DNA of 64,000 nucleotides from Sphingomonas aliaeris. GTDB lineage: Bacteria > Pseudomonadota > Alphaproteobacteria > Sphingomonadales > Sphingomonadaceae. The DNA lies in assembly GCF_016743815.1 (NCBI RefSeq), contig NZ_CP061035.1:2606501-2670500 (forward strand). The letters are read 5' to 3'. How positions within the stretch are numbered: the first letter of the stretch is position 1; every line of letters starts with the position of its first letter. The notes below the pieces were generated by a model. That model ran no database searches, was not told where the DNA came from, and saw only the letters and a list, made by a program, of their open reading frames with translations. Both the position numbers and the translations under genes were made by a program. This document shows positions 1-8,696 of the stretch, piece by piece.

Positions 1-1
1 T

Positions 2-628
2 CTCTCCCTCGCAACGCCAGCCATCGCACAGAAGAAGCCGTCCCGCCCCCCGGCGGGTCTCGTGCGGGTGCAGATCGTCACCGATCAGGGCCCGATCACG
101 CTCGCGCTGGAAACTCGCCGCGCGCCGGAAACGACCAAGAACTTTCTCGCCTATGTCGATGACGGGCGCTTCGACGGCGCGGTGATCTATCGATCGGCGA
201 AGACGAAGAACGCGACCCAATACGGCTTCATCCAGGGCGGCATCCGCACAGACGCCCGCCGCATCCTTCCTCCGTTCAAGCATGAGCGGACCGACCAGAC
301 GGGCGTTCGCCATACCGATGGTACGATATCGATGGCGCGTCGTACGGAACCGAATTCGGCCGGTGGAAACTTCTTCATCACGCTGGGCGCGCTGCCGAGT
401 TTCGACGCGAAGGGCACGTTCCCCGGCTATGCCGCGTTCGGCCACGTCATCGGCGGCCTGGCGGTCGTGAAGAAGATCCACGATGGCGCGACCGGCGGAC
501 GGATGGGCGGGCAGATGCTGATCCGGCCGATCCGCATCCTCAGCGCGAAGCGGCTCGACGGTCCGGCAAAGCCGACTGGGCTGGTCAAGCCGTGGCTTAT
601 CAAGAAGCCGGAGCGCCGGTCGCGGTGA
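2..628 (+). CDS. Peptidylprolyl isomerase, cyclophilin type (5' end cut by window edge)
   Basis: Cyclophilin-type peptidyl-prolyl cis-trans isomerase, probably periplasmic. The reading frame is open from base 2 and begins with the end of a signal peptide (LSLATPAIAQ, cleavage after AQ), so the true start lies left of the window; the GTG at 62 is internal. Family landmarks visible are the FDGAVIYR stretch, YGFIQGG, GTISMAR, NSAGGNFFITLG and the late YAAFGHVIGG segment. The usual catalytic His-Arg pair (yHRv) is not seen: the site reads IYRSA, so activity may be weak, as in several divergent bacterial cyclophilins. The C-terminus is basic (KKPERRSR). No co-directional partner overlaps it; cobA starts about 100 bp downstream. 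Confidence 0.88.
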   Translation, partial: LSLATPAIAQKKPSRPPAGLVRVQIVTDQGPITLALETRRAPETTKNFLAYVDDGRFDGAVIYRSAKTKNATQYGFIQGGIRTDARRILPPFKHERTDQTGVRHTDGTISMARRTEPNSAGGNFFITLGALPSFDAKGTFPGYAAFGHVIGGLAVVKKIHDGATGGRMGGQMLIRPIRILSAKRLDGPAKPTGLVKPWLIKKPERRSR

Positions 629-725
629 GTTCGGGGCATCACATGCCCGACCAAAAAAGATTCGCTACCCACTGACAAAGCAAGCGTCCGTTGCGAAACC
701 GCGTGTCCGCGACCAGATCAATCAC

Positions 726-1514
726 ATGGCAAATCTCCTCGATCCCACCGCCCGCGGGCGCGTCATCCTCGTCGGCGCGGGACCGGGCGATCCCGGCCTT
801 CTCACCGTCCGCGCGGTGGAGGCGCTGAAACAGGCCGACATCGTCGTTCACGACGGGCTGATCGATCCACGTGTACTCGACATCGCACCGCCGTCCGCAC
901 AGCGGATATCGGTCGCCAAACAGCGCGCGCGCCACACGCTGTCGCAGGAAGCGATCAATGCGTTGATCGTCGCGCATGTGAAGACCGGCGCGATCGTCAT
1001 CCGTCTGAAGGGCGGCGACCCGTTCATCTTCGGGCGCGGTGGCGAAGAGGTCGAGGCCGTCCGGGCCGCCGGGCTGCCGGTCGAGGTGATTCCCGGCGTA
1101 TCGGCCGCACTCGGCTGCGCAGCGGAGGCGATGCTCCCGCTCACGCACCGCGATCACAGCAGCGCGGTCAGTTTCGTTGCGGGGCAGTGCAAGGGACTGG
1201 CCGATCAGGACTGGTCGGGTCTCGCCGGACAGGGCCGGACGTTGGTCATCTATATGGGCGTCGCGACCGCGAACGATATCGCCGACAAGCTGATGGCGGA
1301 CGGCGTCGCACCCGACATGCCCGTCGCCGTGCTGGAACGAGGGACCCTCGCCGGGCACCGCGCGATCAAGACATTGCTCGCCGATCTCGGACAGATGGTC
1401 GCGCGCGAGAAGGTTGCCAGCCCGGCGATCATCGTCGTCGGAGAGGTTGTCGATCTCAGCGACGCCGAGGACAAGCTGGCCCGCTGGGCACGTATCGCGG
1501 AGGCTGCGGCATGA
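726..1514 (+). CDS. cobA: Uroporphyrinogen-III C-methyltransferase
   Basis: SAM-dependent uroporphyrinogen-III C-methyltransferase (SUMT), which makes precorrin-2, the first committed step to siroheme and cobalamin. The 262 residues match a stand-alone SUMT rather than the fused CysG. Signature motifs are VGAGPGDPGLLTVRA near the N-terminus and GGDPFIFGRGGEE around residue 97. The next genes encode a siroheme-dependent sulfite reductase and APS reductase, so the likely role is siroheme supply for sulfate assimilation. The stop overlaps the next start (ATGA), indicating translational coupling. The precorrin-2 dehydrogenase/ferrochelatase is not in this window. Confidence 0.95.
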   Translation: MANLLDPTARGRVILVGAGPGDPGLLTVRAVEALKQADIVVHDGLIDPRVLDIAPPSAQRISVAKQRARHTLSQEAINALIVAHVKTGAIVIRLKGGDPFIFGRGGEEVEAVRAAGLPVEVIPGVSAALGCAAEAMLPLTHRDHSSAVSFVAGQCKGLADQDWSGLAGQGRTLVIYMGVATANDIADKLMADGVAPDMPVAVLERGTLAGHRAIKTLLADLGQMVAREKVASPAIIVVGEVVDLSDAEDKLARWARIAEAAA

Positions 1515-1807
1515 AGCTGCTGACCGGAAACGATCTGCCAACCGGCGACGTCATCTGGTGGACCGGCAGCGGCTGGTCCCGCCATATTGAGGATGCGGGC
1601 GACGTCGCCGATCGTGGCGAGGCGATCGGTCGCGCGGAGGAAAGCGTTCAGCACGTCACCGGACCATATGTGATCGACGCGAAGATCACCGCCGACGGCC
1701 CCCGCCCCGCCCATATCAAAGACCGGATCCGCGCTCTCGGACCAACGGTGCGCCCCGATCTGACACTCAAGCCCGCCGATCCAGAGGCGGGAAGCTGGGT
1801 TATATGA
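1511..1807 (+). CDS. DUF2849 family protein of the sulfite reductase cluster
   Basis: Small protein of 98 residues resembling DUF2849, a family I know from genes next to cobA/cysI in alphaproteobacteria. It begins MKLLTGNDLPTGDVIWWTG and has no signal peptide, membrane segment or recognised catalytic motif. The ATG overlaps the cobA stop, which fixes the start. Its biochemical role is unknown. Position between the siroheme methyltransferase and the sulfite reductase hemoprotein suggests an accessory role in assembling or feeding that enzyme, but this is inference from context. Confidence 0.8.
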   Translation: MKLLTGNDLPTGDVIWWTGSGWSRHIEDAGDVADRGEAIGRAEESVQHVTGPYVIDAKITADGPRPAHIKDRIRALGPTVRPDLTLKPADPEAGSWVI

Positions 1808-1852
1808 GCGCCATGCCTATCCGTCGTCGTATGACGGGATCGAAAGAGTTTT

Positions 1853-3484
1853 ATGTATAAATACGATCAATACGACCAGCAGATGGTCGACAATCGCGTC
1901 GAGGAATTCCGTGACCAGGTGAAGCGCCGGCTATCCGGTCAGATCACGGAGGATCAGTTCAAGCCGCTGCGGCTGATGAACGGCCTCTACCTGCAGTTGC
2001 ACGCCTACATGCTGCGCGTGGCGATCCCCTACGGCACGCTCGACAGCCGCCAGATGCGGATGCTCGCCCATATCGCCCGCAAATACGACCGCGATTACGG
2101 CCACTTCACGACTCGCCAGAACCTGCAATTCAACTGGATCAAGCTGGAGGATACGCCGGACATCCTCGCCGAACTGGCGACGGTCGAGATGCACGCGATC
2201 CAGACGAGCGGAAACTGCATCCGGAATATTTCGTCCGATCAATATGCCGGTGCCGCCGCGGACGAGGTCGCCGATCCGCGCGTCTGGGCCGAATTGTTGC
2301 GTCAGTGGAGCACGTTCCACCCCGAATTCAGCTATCTTCCGCGCAAGTTCAAGATCGCCGTGATCGCCTCGGGCGAGGATCGCGCGGCGATGCGCCTACA
2401 TGACATTGGCATCCAGTTGGTCGAGCGCGACGGTGTGCTCGGCGGCAAGATCTTCGTCGGCGGCGGCATGGGCCGTACGCCGATGATCGCGCACGAGATC
2501 AGGGATTTCGTCACCGCCGACGATCTGCTCAGCTACGTCGAGGCGTGCCTGCGCGTCTACAATCGCTATGGCCGGCGCGACAATATCTACAAGGCGCGGA
2601 TCAAGATCCTGCTCCACGAGATCGGCGCGGATGCGTATCGCGAACAGGTCGAACAGGAGTTCGCGCATGTGAAGGCACTCGGCATCGATCCGCCAAAGGC
2701 CGAGTTCGACCGCATCGCCGCGATGTTCGCCCCGCCCGCGTTCGAGGCGGATGCACCCACCGAACTCGACCGCAGCGATCCGGATTTCGCGCTCTGGCTC
2801 GACCAGAACGTCAAGCCGCACAAGCAAGCCGGATATGCGATCGTCAACATCAGCCTGAAGCCCACCGGCGGCATTCCGGGCGACGCGACATCGGCACAGA
2901 TCGACCTGATGGCCGATCTTGCCGAACGATACAGCTTCGACGAGTTACGCATCACGCATGCGCAGAACGTCGTCCTGCCGCACGTGCGAAGCGCCGACCT
3001 GCACGCGATCTGGCAGCGGCTCGACGAGGCCGGTCTGGCGCCTGCCAATCTGGACCTGATCAGTGACATCATCGCCTGCCCCGGTCTCGATTATTGCAGC
3101 CTTGCCAATGCGCGCTCCATCCCGCTCGCGCAGAAGATAACTGAACGGTATTCGGATCCGGCGAAGCAGCGCGACATCGGCGAACTGAAGCTGAAGATCA
3201 GCGGGTGCATCAACGCATGTGGCCATCACCATGCAGGACATATCGGCATTCTTGGCGTTGATAAGAAAGGCACTGAGAATTACCAGCTGCTGCTCGGCGG
3301 ATCGGGCGCGGAGGATGTCAGCCTCGGCAAGATCACCGGCCCCGGCTTCGACGAGGACGGCGTGGTCGATGCGATCGAACGCGTGACGGACAAGTATCTG
3401 GTGGTACGGGAAGACGGCGAACGCTTCATCGACACCTATCGCCGCGTCGGCATGGCGCCGTTCAAGGAGGCGATCTATGGATAA
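1853..3484 (+). CDS. cysI: Nitrite/sulfite reductase hemoprotein (siroheme, 4Fe-4S)
   Basis: Hemoprotein subunit of assimilatory sulfite reductase, six-electron reduction of sulfite to sulfide, cytosolic. The 543 residues have the tandem ferredoxin-reductase-like and siroheme/4Fe-4S domain layout. The cluster-binding cysteines are visible as CPGLDYC (C-x5-C) and SGCINACGHHHAGHIG (C-x3-C) in the C-terminal third. FTTRQNLQFNW near residue 84 is the conserved siroheme-pocket region. A purine-rich GAAAGAG lies just before the ATG. Assignment to sulfite rather than nitrite rests on the neighbours cobA, DUF934 and cysH. No CysJ flavoprotein gene is present, so electrons probably come from another donor such as ferredoxin. 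The 3' end overlaps the next gene. Confidence 0.93.
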   Translation: MYKYDQYDQQMVDNRVEEFRDQVKRRLSGQITEDQFKPLRLMNGLYLQLHAYMLRVAIPYGTLDSRQMRMLAHIARKYDRDYGHFTTRQNLQFNWIKLEDTPDILAELATVEMHAIQTSGNCIRNISSDQYAGAAADEVADPRVWAELLRQWSTFHPEFSYLPRKFKIAVIASGEDRAAMRLHDIGIQLVERDGVLGGKIFVGGGMGRTPMIAHEIRDFVTADDLLSYVEACLRVYNRYGRRDNIYKARIKILLHEIGADAYREQVEQEFAHVKALGIDPPKAEFDRIAAMFAPPAFEADAPTELDRSDPDFALWLDQNVKPHKQAGYAIVNISLKPTGGIPGDATSAQIDLMADLAERYSFDELRITHAQNVVLPHVRSADLHAIWQRLDEAGLAPANLDLISDIIACPGLDYCSLANARSIPLAQKITERYSDPAKQRDIGELKLKISGCINACGHHHAGHIGILGVDKKGTENYQLLLGGSGAEDVSLGKITGPGFDEDGVVDAIERVTDKYLVVREDGERFIDTYRRVGMAPFKEAIYG

Positions 3485-3935
3485 GTCTCCGTCTGCTTCC
3501 TCCCAGGACCGGGAGGTAAAGCTGCGCTTCCGCGACGACGCGCCGCACGACGAACCCGCCGTGACGCTCGAGTCCTTTCTGGGCCAAAGCAACGCCACCG
3601 CCGTCCGGATCGAGGCGGGTGACGATGCGCGCGCACTGATCCCGCATCTCGAACAGATCGCTCTGGTCGAGGTCAGCTTCCCCAGCTTCCGCGACGGGCG
3701 AGGCTATTCCGTCGCGCGGATCCTGCGCGAGGCGGGCTATACCGGCGAATTGCGCGCGCAGGGCGACGTGCTGGTCGATCAGTTGCTGCCGATGCGCCGG
3801 TGCGGTTTCGACAGTTTCGCGCCCGAGGCGGAGATCGACGCCGCGACGGCCGAGGCCAGCCTGTCGCGGTACGAAAACTACTATCAGACCGCCGCCGACG
3901 GCGCCGTCCCGATCTGGAAGAAGCGTCATGGGTGA
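3477..3935 (+). CDS. DUF934 family protein
   Basis: Protein of 152 residues matching DUF934 (oxidoreductase-like, often annotated as associated with sulfite reductase). Diagnostic stretches are FPSFRDGRGYSVARILRE and LVDQLLPMRRCGFDSF, both typical of the family. It overlaps cysI by 8 bases and cysH by 8 bases, so the three are surely co-translated. No cofactor motif is evident. A role with CysI, for example in substrate or electron handling, is inferred from invariant gene neighbourhood, not from sequence chemistry. Confidence 0.9.
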   Translation: MDKSPSASSQDREVKLRFRDDAPHDEPAVTLESFLGQSNATAVRIEAGDDARALIPHLEQIALVEVSFPSFRDGRGYSVARILREAGYTGELRAQGDVLVDQLLPMRRCGFDSFAPEAEIDAATAEASLSRYENYYQTAADGAVPIWKKRHG

Positions 3936-4683
3936 GGCAGCGCGCGTACTCGACGAGATCAACGTCACGCCGTTCACGAAGGTCGATGCGGCGGAGATGA
4001 ATGCGCGGTTCGAGGGGGTGTCGACGCATGACATGCTCGCCGACCTGCTGGCCGGCGAATTGCGCGGCCGGATCGCCGCCGTATCCTCGTTCGGGGCGGA
4101 GAGCGCGGTGTTGCTGCACATGGTCGCGCAGATCGACAAGGACGTGCCGGTCATCTTCATCAACACGCAGAAGATCTTCGGACAGACGCTGCAATATCGC
4201 GACGAACTGTCGGAACGGCTGGGCCTGACCGACCTGCGCGTGTTCCGCCCCGATCCGCGTATCCTCGCCGCAAAGGACACGACCGGGCTGCGCTGGAACT
4301 ACGATCCCGACGGGTGCTGCGAGATGCGCAAGGTCGAACCGCTGCGCCGTGCGCTCGCGCCGTTCGACGCATGGATTTCGGGGCGCAAGGGCTTCCAGGC
4401 CGGTACACGCCAGTTGATGCCGCGTTTCGAGGAAGACGAGGGTCGTTTGAAGCTCAACCCGCTCGCGGATTGGGACAAGGAGCGGCTAAACACTTATTTC
4501 GCCGTCCACGAGCTGCCGCGTCATCCGTTGGAAGCGGAGGGCTATCCCTCGATCGGCTGCGCACCCTGCACGTCGAAGGTCCGTCCGGGCGAAGACCCGC
4601 GCGCTGGCCGCTGGCGCGGGTGGGACAAGGTGGAATGCGGCATCCACGTCGCCGAGAAACCGGGCGAAGAACCGGTTTTCTGA
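3928..4683 (+). CDS. cysH: Adenylylsulfate / phosphoadenylylsulfate reductase
   Basis: Thiol-dependent reductase releasing sulfite from an activated sulfate nucleotide. The 251-residue protein carries the PP-loop-type SSFGAESAVLLHM segment near residue 53, followed by two cysteine pairs: DPDGCCEMRK and IGCAPCTSK, with the catalytic Cys in VECGIH at the C-terminus. The CC...CxxC set binds a [4Fe-4S] cluster and marks the APS-reducing (plant/assimilatory bacterial) type rather than E. coli-type PAPS reductase. It overlaps DUF934 and closes the sulfate reduction run. Two palindromic repeats follow immediately, a plausible transcript end. Confidence 0.93.
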   Translation: MGEAARVLDEINVTPFTKVDAAEMNARFEGVSTHDMLADLLAGELRGRIAAVSSFGAESAVLLHMVAQIDKDVPVIFINTQKIFGQTLQYRDELSERLGLTDLRVFRPDPRILAAKDTTGLRWNYDPDGCCEMRKVEPLRRALAPFDAWISGRKGFQAGTRQLMPRFEEDEGRLKLNPLADWDKERLNTYFAVHELPRHPLEAEGYPSIGCAPCTSKVRPGEDPRAGRWRGWDKVECGIHVAEKPGEEPVF

Positions 4684-4750
4684 AGGTGAAAGCGCAATTG
4701 AGGTAGTGGGGTGCTGCCGGCGCTACGTGATATGGCACCGTCCCTTCCCT

Positions 4751-4829
4751 CCGTTCGTTTCGAGCGAAGTCGAGAAACCCTTCGGACAGTCCCCCAGGCC
4801 TGTTTCTCGACTTCGCTCGAAACGAACGG
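4751..4829. repeat. Inverted repeat, TTTCGAGCGAAGTCGAGAAAC family
   Basis: Perfect 28-bp arms (4751-4778 and 4802-4829), containing TTTCGAGCGAAGTCGAG and its complement, separated by 23 bases. The same arm occurs again at 37200-37227 and, with one mismatch, 37251-37278. It lies in the 312-bp gap between cysH and the RNB gene; that gap holds only this element and the next one. REP-like dispersed palindrome. Confidence 0.85.
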
Positions 4830-4903
4830 GGTATAGGGCAGGCAAGTAGCATAACCGAGCCCCAGGGCGCTCGAGCAGGATGACATAAGGTCGGTCCACC
4901 TCT

Positions 4904-4974
4904 ACCGTTCGTCCGAGATTGTCGAAGGGCAGGCAGCCCGGGACAGGTGCTTCGACAGGCTCAGCACGAACGGG
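4904..4974. repeat. Inverted repeat, GTGCTTCGACAGGCTCAGC family
   Basis: Imperfect arms around 4904-4931 and 4947-4974 of the CTTCGACAGGCTCAGCACG kind. Further copies are at 9852-9922, 37053-37151, 37304-37330 and 54671-54754. The gap is between convergent genes (cysH + and RNB -), a usual position for REP-like elements. Confidence 0.8.
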
Positions 4975-4995
4975 TCCTTTGAACGTCATCGCACG

Positions 4996-6375
4996 CTACG
5001 CCGCCTCGAAACCGAGCGTCCGCGCTTCCACATCCGCCTTCACCAGCCGCACGTCCACCACATCGCCCGGTCGTCCGGTCACCTTCGCGCTCGCCAATAC
5101 AGCAAGGTCGCGCAACTGGATGTGCGCGCCGCGGTCGTCGGCATCGACGATCACCGCCGGGAAGACCTCCCCTTCCCGACCGTGCAGCATCACCGCCTCG
5201 GCAAGGTCGATCACCGCACGGTCGATCCGGCCGCCGATCGCATCCGCGCGTGCCATGACCGGCGGCAGCGTCTCGAACGCCTGCGTCACCACATCCGGCA
5301 CCGCCTGCCCGTTGGCGATCGCCAGCGCCGCCTGTACGACATAGCGATCGGCGAGCCGGCGGAGCGGCGCGGTGGCGTGCGCATAGGTCGCCGCCATCGC
5401 CGCGTGCCACGGCACGACGCGCTCGTGATACGGCATGTACGAAGCGCCGCTGCCTGCCCGGCGCAGCGCGACCATGAACGCCGCCTGCGCCGGGTCCGCC
5501 GCATCGAGCGTCGGTTCGAATGCGGTAAGCGCCAGTGCGTCCGGCCAGGTCAGTCCGAGGCCGCGCGCCATCTGACGCAGCCGCGCCACCGCGCGATCGT
5601 CCGGCCCGGCCATCACCCGGAACAGTCCCGTATGATGCTCCTGCAAGGCCGTCGCGACCGCCAGGTTGGTGGCCAGCGACAAGGCGGCGTTGCTGTCCTC
5701 CGACGCAAGCCGGGGTGCGAACGTCAGGCGATACCCGCCGCCCGCCACCGCCTCGACCTCCTGTTGCGGCGGATCGACGCGGCTCGCCCCGCGGCGCGCC
5801 TCCGCCTCGGCCATACGCACGGAGAATGCGGCGAAATCAGGCGGCAGATCGGCAGCCTGTACGCTGTCATAGGCGAGTTTAGCCCGGTTGCGGATCACGG
5901 CCCGTTCGGCGCCGTCCAGCAGACTCGTGCCGTCCGGTCCGACGCGCACGGTGAAGATCACCGCGGCGCGTGGCCCCTTGGGCAACAGGCTTGCCGCTTT
6001 CTCGGATAGAACCGGCGGGTACAGGCTGGCCTTGCCGTCCGGCAGGTACAGCGTCGTGCCGCGCTTCCAAGCCTCGATATCGATCGCGCCGCCATCGTCG
6101 ACGAACCACGCGACATCCGCGATCGCATAGCGCAACACCAGGTCGTTGCCGCTCCGCTCGATCGTGAACGCCTGATCCAGGTCGGTCGAACTCGCCGGGT
6201 CCAGCGTGACGAACGGCATGTCGGTGCGATCGGCATGTTCGCTCAGCGGTCGCGCCGCCGCCGCTTCCGCCGCCGCCAGCACTTCGGGCGAAAAGCCGGT
6301 GGGGACGGAAAATTGCGCACGGATCGCCGCCAGCCCAGGGGCCAGCGCCAGATCGGGATCGATCAGCGTCTTCAT
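4996..6375 (-). CDS. RNB-domain (RNase II family) ribonuclease, short form
   Basis: Protein of 459 residues consisting of little more than an RNB exoribonuclease domain; the N-terminal cold-shock domains and clear S1 domain of RNase R are missing, so it is not rnr itself. The Asp cluster reads DPASSTDLDQA: the first three acidic positions are kept but the fourth (Asp210 in E. coli RNase II) is Gln. From memory DLDQA also occurs in actinobacterial RNB proteins. YHERVVPWHAAMAATYAHATAPLRRLADRY is the conserved second half of the active region. The chosen ATG (MKTLIDPDL) lies 16 bp after the dnaB stop; a start 30 bp further up would overlap dnaB. Confidence 0.85.
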   Translation of the reverse strand: MKTLIDPDLALAPGLAAIRAQFSVPTGFSPEVLAAAEAAAARPLSEHADRTDMPFVTLDPASSTDLDQAFTIERSGNDLVLRYAIADVAWFVDDGGAIDIEAWKRGTTLYLPDGKASLYPPVLSEKAASLLPKGPRAAVIFTVRVGPDGTSLLDGAERAVIRNRAKLAYDSVQAADLPPDFAAFSVRMAEAEARRGASRVDPPQQEVEAVAGGGYRLTFAPRLASEDSNAALSLATNLAVATALQEHHTGLFRVMAGPDDRAVARLRQMARGLGLTWPDALALTAFEPTLDAADPAQAAFMVALRRAGSGASYMPYHERVVPWHAAMAATYAHATAPLRRLADRYVVQAALAIANGQAVPDVVTQAFETLPPVMARADAIGGRIDRAVIDLAEAVMLHGREGEVFPAVIVDADDRGAHIQLRDLAVLASAKVTGRPGDVVDVRLVKADVEARTLGFEAA

Positions 6376-6391
6376 GTGCAAGGGTGTGCGA

Positions 6392-7885
6392 TCAATACCC
6401 CGCAACGTCCAGATCGGAGAAGCGCGTCACGCTCGGCTCGAACTTGAGCAGCACCTTGCCGGTCGCGCCGTGACGCTGCTTGGCGATGATCAGTTCGGCC
6501 AGACCGAAGACGCGCTCCATGTCCGTCGCCCATTGTGCGTGATCCTCGAACGTCTTGGCATTGTCGCCCTCGGTCGGGCGCTTCGGCTCCTTCGCCGCGA
6601 CGTAATAATCCTCGCGGAACACGAACATCACGATATCCGCGTCCTGCTCGATCGATCCCGATTCACGCAGATCCGACAGCTGCGGACGCTTGTCCTCGCG
6701 GCTTTCGACCTGACGGCTGAGCTGCGACAGTGCCATCACGGGCACGTTCATGTCCTTGGCCAGCGTCTTCAACCCGCGGGAAATCTCGGAGATTTCCTGC
6801 ACGCGTCCGTCGCCCGACGCCTTGGCCGACCCGGTCAGCAGCTGGAGGTAATCGATGATCACCAGCCCGATCTCGTTATTATGCCGCCGCTGCAGACGAC
6901 GCATGCGGGTGTGCAGGCCGCCGATCGTCAGGCCGGCCGTGTCGTCGATGAACAGGGGCAAATTTTCGAGGTCCGCCGCCGCCGCCGCCAGCTGGTTGAA
7001 TTCCGCGCGGCTGATCTTGCCCATGCGCAGCGCCTCGGAACTGATCCGCGCCTGCTCGGCCAGGATACGCGTCGCGAGCTGGTCGGCGGACATTTCGAGG
7101 CTGAAGAACGCGACCTTCGCGCCCATCGACGCGCTGTGCTCGATGCCGTCCGCCCGATCCCGCATGTAGCGCTGCGCCGCGTTGAACGCGATGTTGGTGG
7201 CAAGCGACGTCTTCCCCATGCCCGGACGTCCGGCGAGGATCATAAGATCCGAATTGTGCATGCCACCGATCTTGGAATTGACGCTGTCCAGACCGGTCGT
7301 GATGCCGGACAGATGACCGCCGGAATTGAGCGCACGCTGCGCCATCTTCACGGCCATCGTCGTCGCCTGGGCGAAGGTCTTGACCGCGCTTTCGGTGCCG
7401 CCATCCGCCGCGACCTTGAACAATTCCTCTTCCGCCGCCTCGATCTGAGCACGCGGATTGACCTCCTCGGACGTGTCCATCGCACGTTCGACCAGCCCGC
7501 GGCCGACCGTCACCAGCGTGCGCAGCATGGCGAGGTCGTAGATCTGCTGCGCGAACTGGCGCGCACCGATCAGGCCCGCGCCGCTGCCGGTCAATTGCGC
7601 GAGATAGGCCGGCCCGCCCAGCTCGCGCATCCCCGCGTCGCTTTCGAACATCGGGCGCAGCGTCACCGGGGTGGCCAGCATGTCGGCGGCACGCGCGGTC
7701 TTGATCGCGGCGAAGATGCGGCCGTGCAACGGCTCGAAGAAATGCTCCGGTTCCAGCTTGTCGATCAGATCGTCCGCCAGCCGGTTGTCGATCATCATCG
7801 CGCCGAGCATCGCCGCCTCGGCCTCCACGTTCTGCGGCAGGCTGGTCGATTCGGTGACGGGCGAAATGGGGATGATAGTGGCCAT
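6392..7885 (-). CDS. dnaB: Replicative DNA helicase
   Basis: Hexameric 5'-3' replication fork helicase. N-terminal DnaB domain (LPQNVEAEAAMLGAMM, residues about 18-120), linker, then the RecA-like C-terminal domain with Walker A GRPGMGKTS, the EISRGLKTLAKDMNVPV segment and the terminal KQRHGATG region. Length of 497 residues is normal. MATIIPISPV is chosen as start because upstream codons look unconserved. The RNB ribonuclease gene follows after 16 bp, so both may share a transcript. Confidence 0.96.
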   Translation of the reverse strand: MATIIPISPVTESTSLPQNVEAEAAMLGAMMIDNRLADDLIDKLEPEHFFEPLHGRIFAAIKTARAADMLATPVTLRPMFESDAGMRELGGPAYLAQLTGSGAGLIGARQFAQQIYDLAMLRTLVTVGRGLVERAMDTSEEVNPRAQIEAAEEELFKVAADGGTESAVKTFAQATTMAVKMAQRALNSGGHLSGITTGLDSVNSKIGGMHNSDLMILAGRPGMGKTSLATNIAFNAAQRYMRDRADGIEHSASMGAKVAFFSLEMSADQLATRILAEQARISSEALRMGKISRAEFNQLAAAAADLENLPLFIDDTAGLTIGGLHTRMRRLQRRHNNEIGLVIIDYLQLLTGSAKASGDGRVQEISEISRGLKTLAKDMNVPVMALSQLSRQVESREDKRPQLSDLRESGSIEQDADIVMFVFREDYYVAAKEPKRPTEGDNAKTFEDHAQWATDMERVFGLAELIIAKQRHGATGKVLLKFEPSVTRFSDLDVAGY

Positions 7886-8021
7886 GCCCCGCTCATAACC
7901 CTGCCGGTCCATCCCTCAACCCGTTTGCGCCGAACGGGCTGTGGATTGCGGGGACGGACCACATGACGAAAAGCCGTCAGCCCATCGGCCAGCGGCTTCC
8001 CGTCGGTCAGGGTCGAACCGC

Positions 8022-8696
8022 TCAGGCGTAGGCGACGGCGGTCGAAACCTTCGCGCGGCGACGCATGGCGAAGCCGACCATCCCGAAGCCGGCGATCATC
8101 ATCGCCCAGGTTGCCGGTTCCGGCACCGCTGCGACGTTGCCGTTCAATTGAAACGAATGATCGAACGAGTAGCCGTTGAACGAGCCGGCCGCGCCGGTCG
8201 TGCTGATCCAGCTATTTCCATCGAGCGTCGGCGTGTTCGGAATCGACCAGTGCATGTCATACTGCGATGGCTGGACGTTCAGTGCCAGATAATAGGCCCC
8301 CGCGCCCAGGTTCCAGTTCGGCAAGTCTGCCGTAAAGTCGCGTAAAGTGTAGCCCCATTGCATGTCGGTGTCGGCGGTCGATGCGACCCCGAAGGACCCC
8401 GAATACAGCATCGCGCCGGGTCCGCTATTGCCGCCTTCATAGATGTTCAGGCGGATTGCCGACGTTGGCACCGTCGTTTGCCTTGTGAAAGCGTTGAACG
8501 TGAAGCTGGTCAGCGCCGTCGCTTCACTCAGCACGAAATCCTGGGCAACCCAATTATCCAGAGCTTGAGGGTTATTACCGCCCGCGACGTTCGATCCGAC
8601 CTGGTTGTCGAAAACCACCGAGGCCATCGCAGGTGCGGCGCCGAATGCGGTTGCGGACAGAAGCGTAGCGGCGAGCAGGCTGTTGAACTTCTTCAT
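8022..8696 (-). CDS. PEPxxWA-CTERM sorting domain protein
   Basis: Exported protein of 224 residues. It begins with a signal peptide (MKKFNSLLAATLLSATAFGAAPAMA). It ends with VPEPATWAMMIAGFGMVGFAMRRR, the PEPxxWA-CTERM signal: motif, hydrophobic helix and basic tail, the proposed target of an exosortase-type enzyme. The middle part is rich in aromatic and Asn residues and looks like a secreted beta-rich domain, otherwise unrecognised. No exosortase or polysaccharide export genes occur in the window. Transcribed away from the PAP2 gene. Confidence 0.88.
   Translation of the reverse strand: MKKFNSLLAATLLSATAFGAAPAMASVVFDNQVGSNVAGGNNPQALDNWVAQDFVLSEATALTSFTFNAFTRQTTVPTSAIRLNIYEGGNSGPGAMLYSGSFGVASTADTDMQWGYTLRDFTADLPNWNLGAGAYYLALNVQPSQYDMHWSIPNTPTLDGNSWISTTGAAGSFNGYSFDHSFQLNGNVAAVPEPATWAMMIAGFGMVGFAMRRRAKVSTAVAYA

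Noticed and set aside
6206..7966. A 586-codon plus-strand frame opposite dnaB
   Set aside because: Antisense shadow; dnaB motifs on the minus strand are complete.
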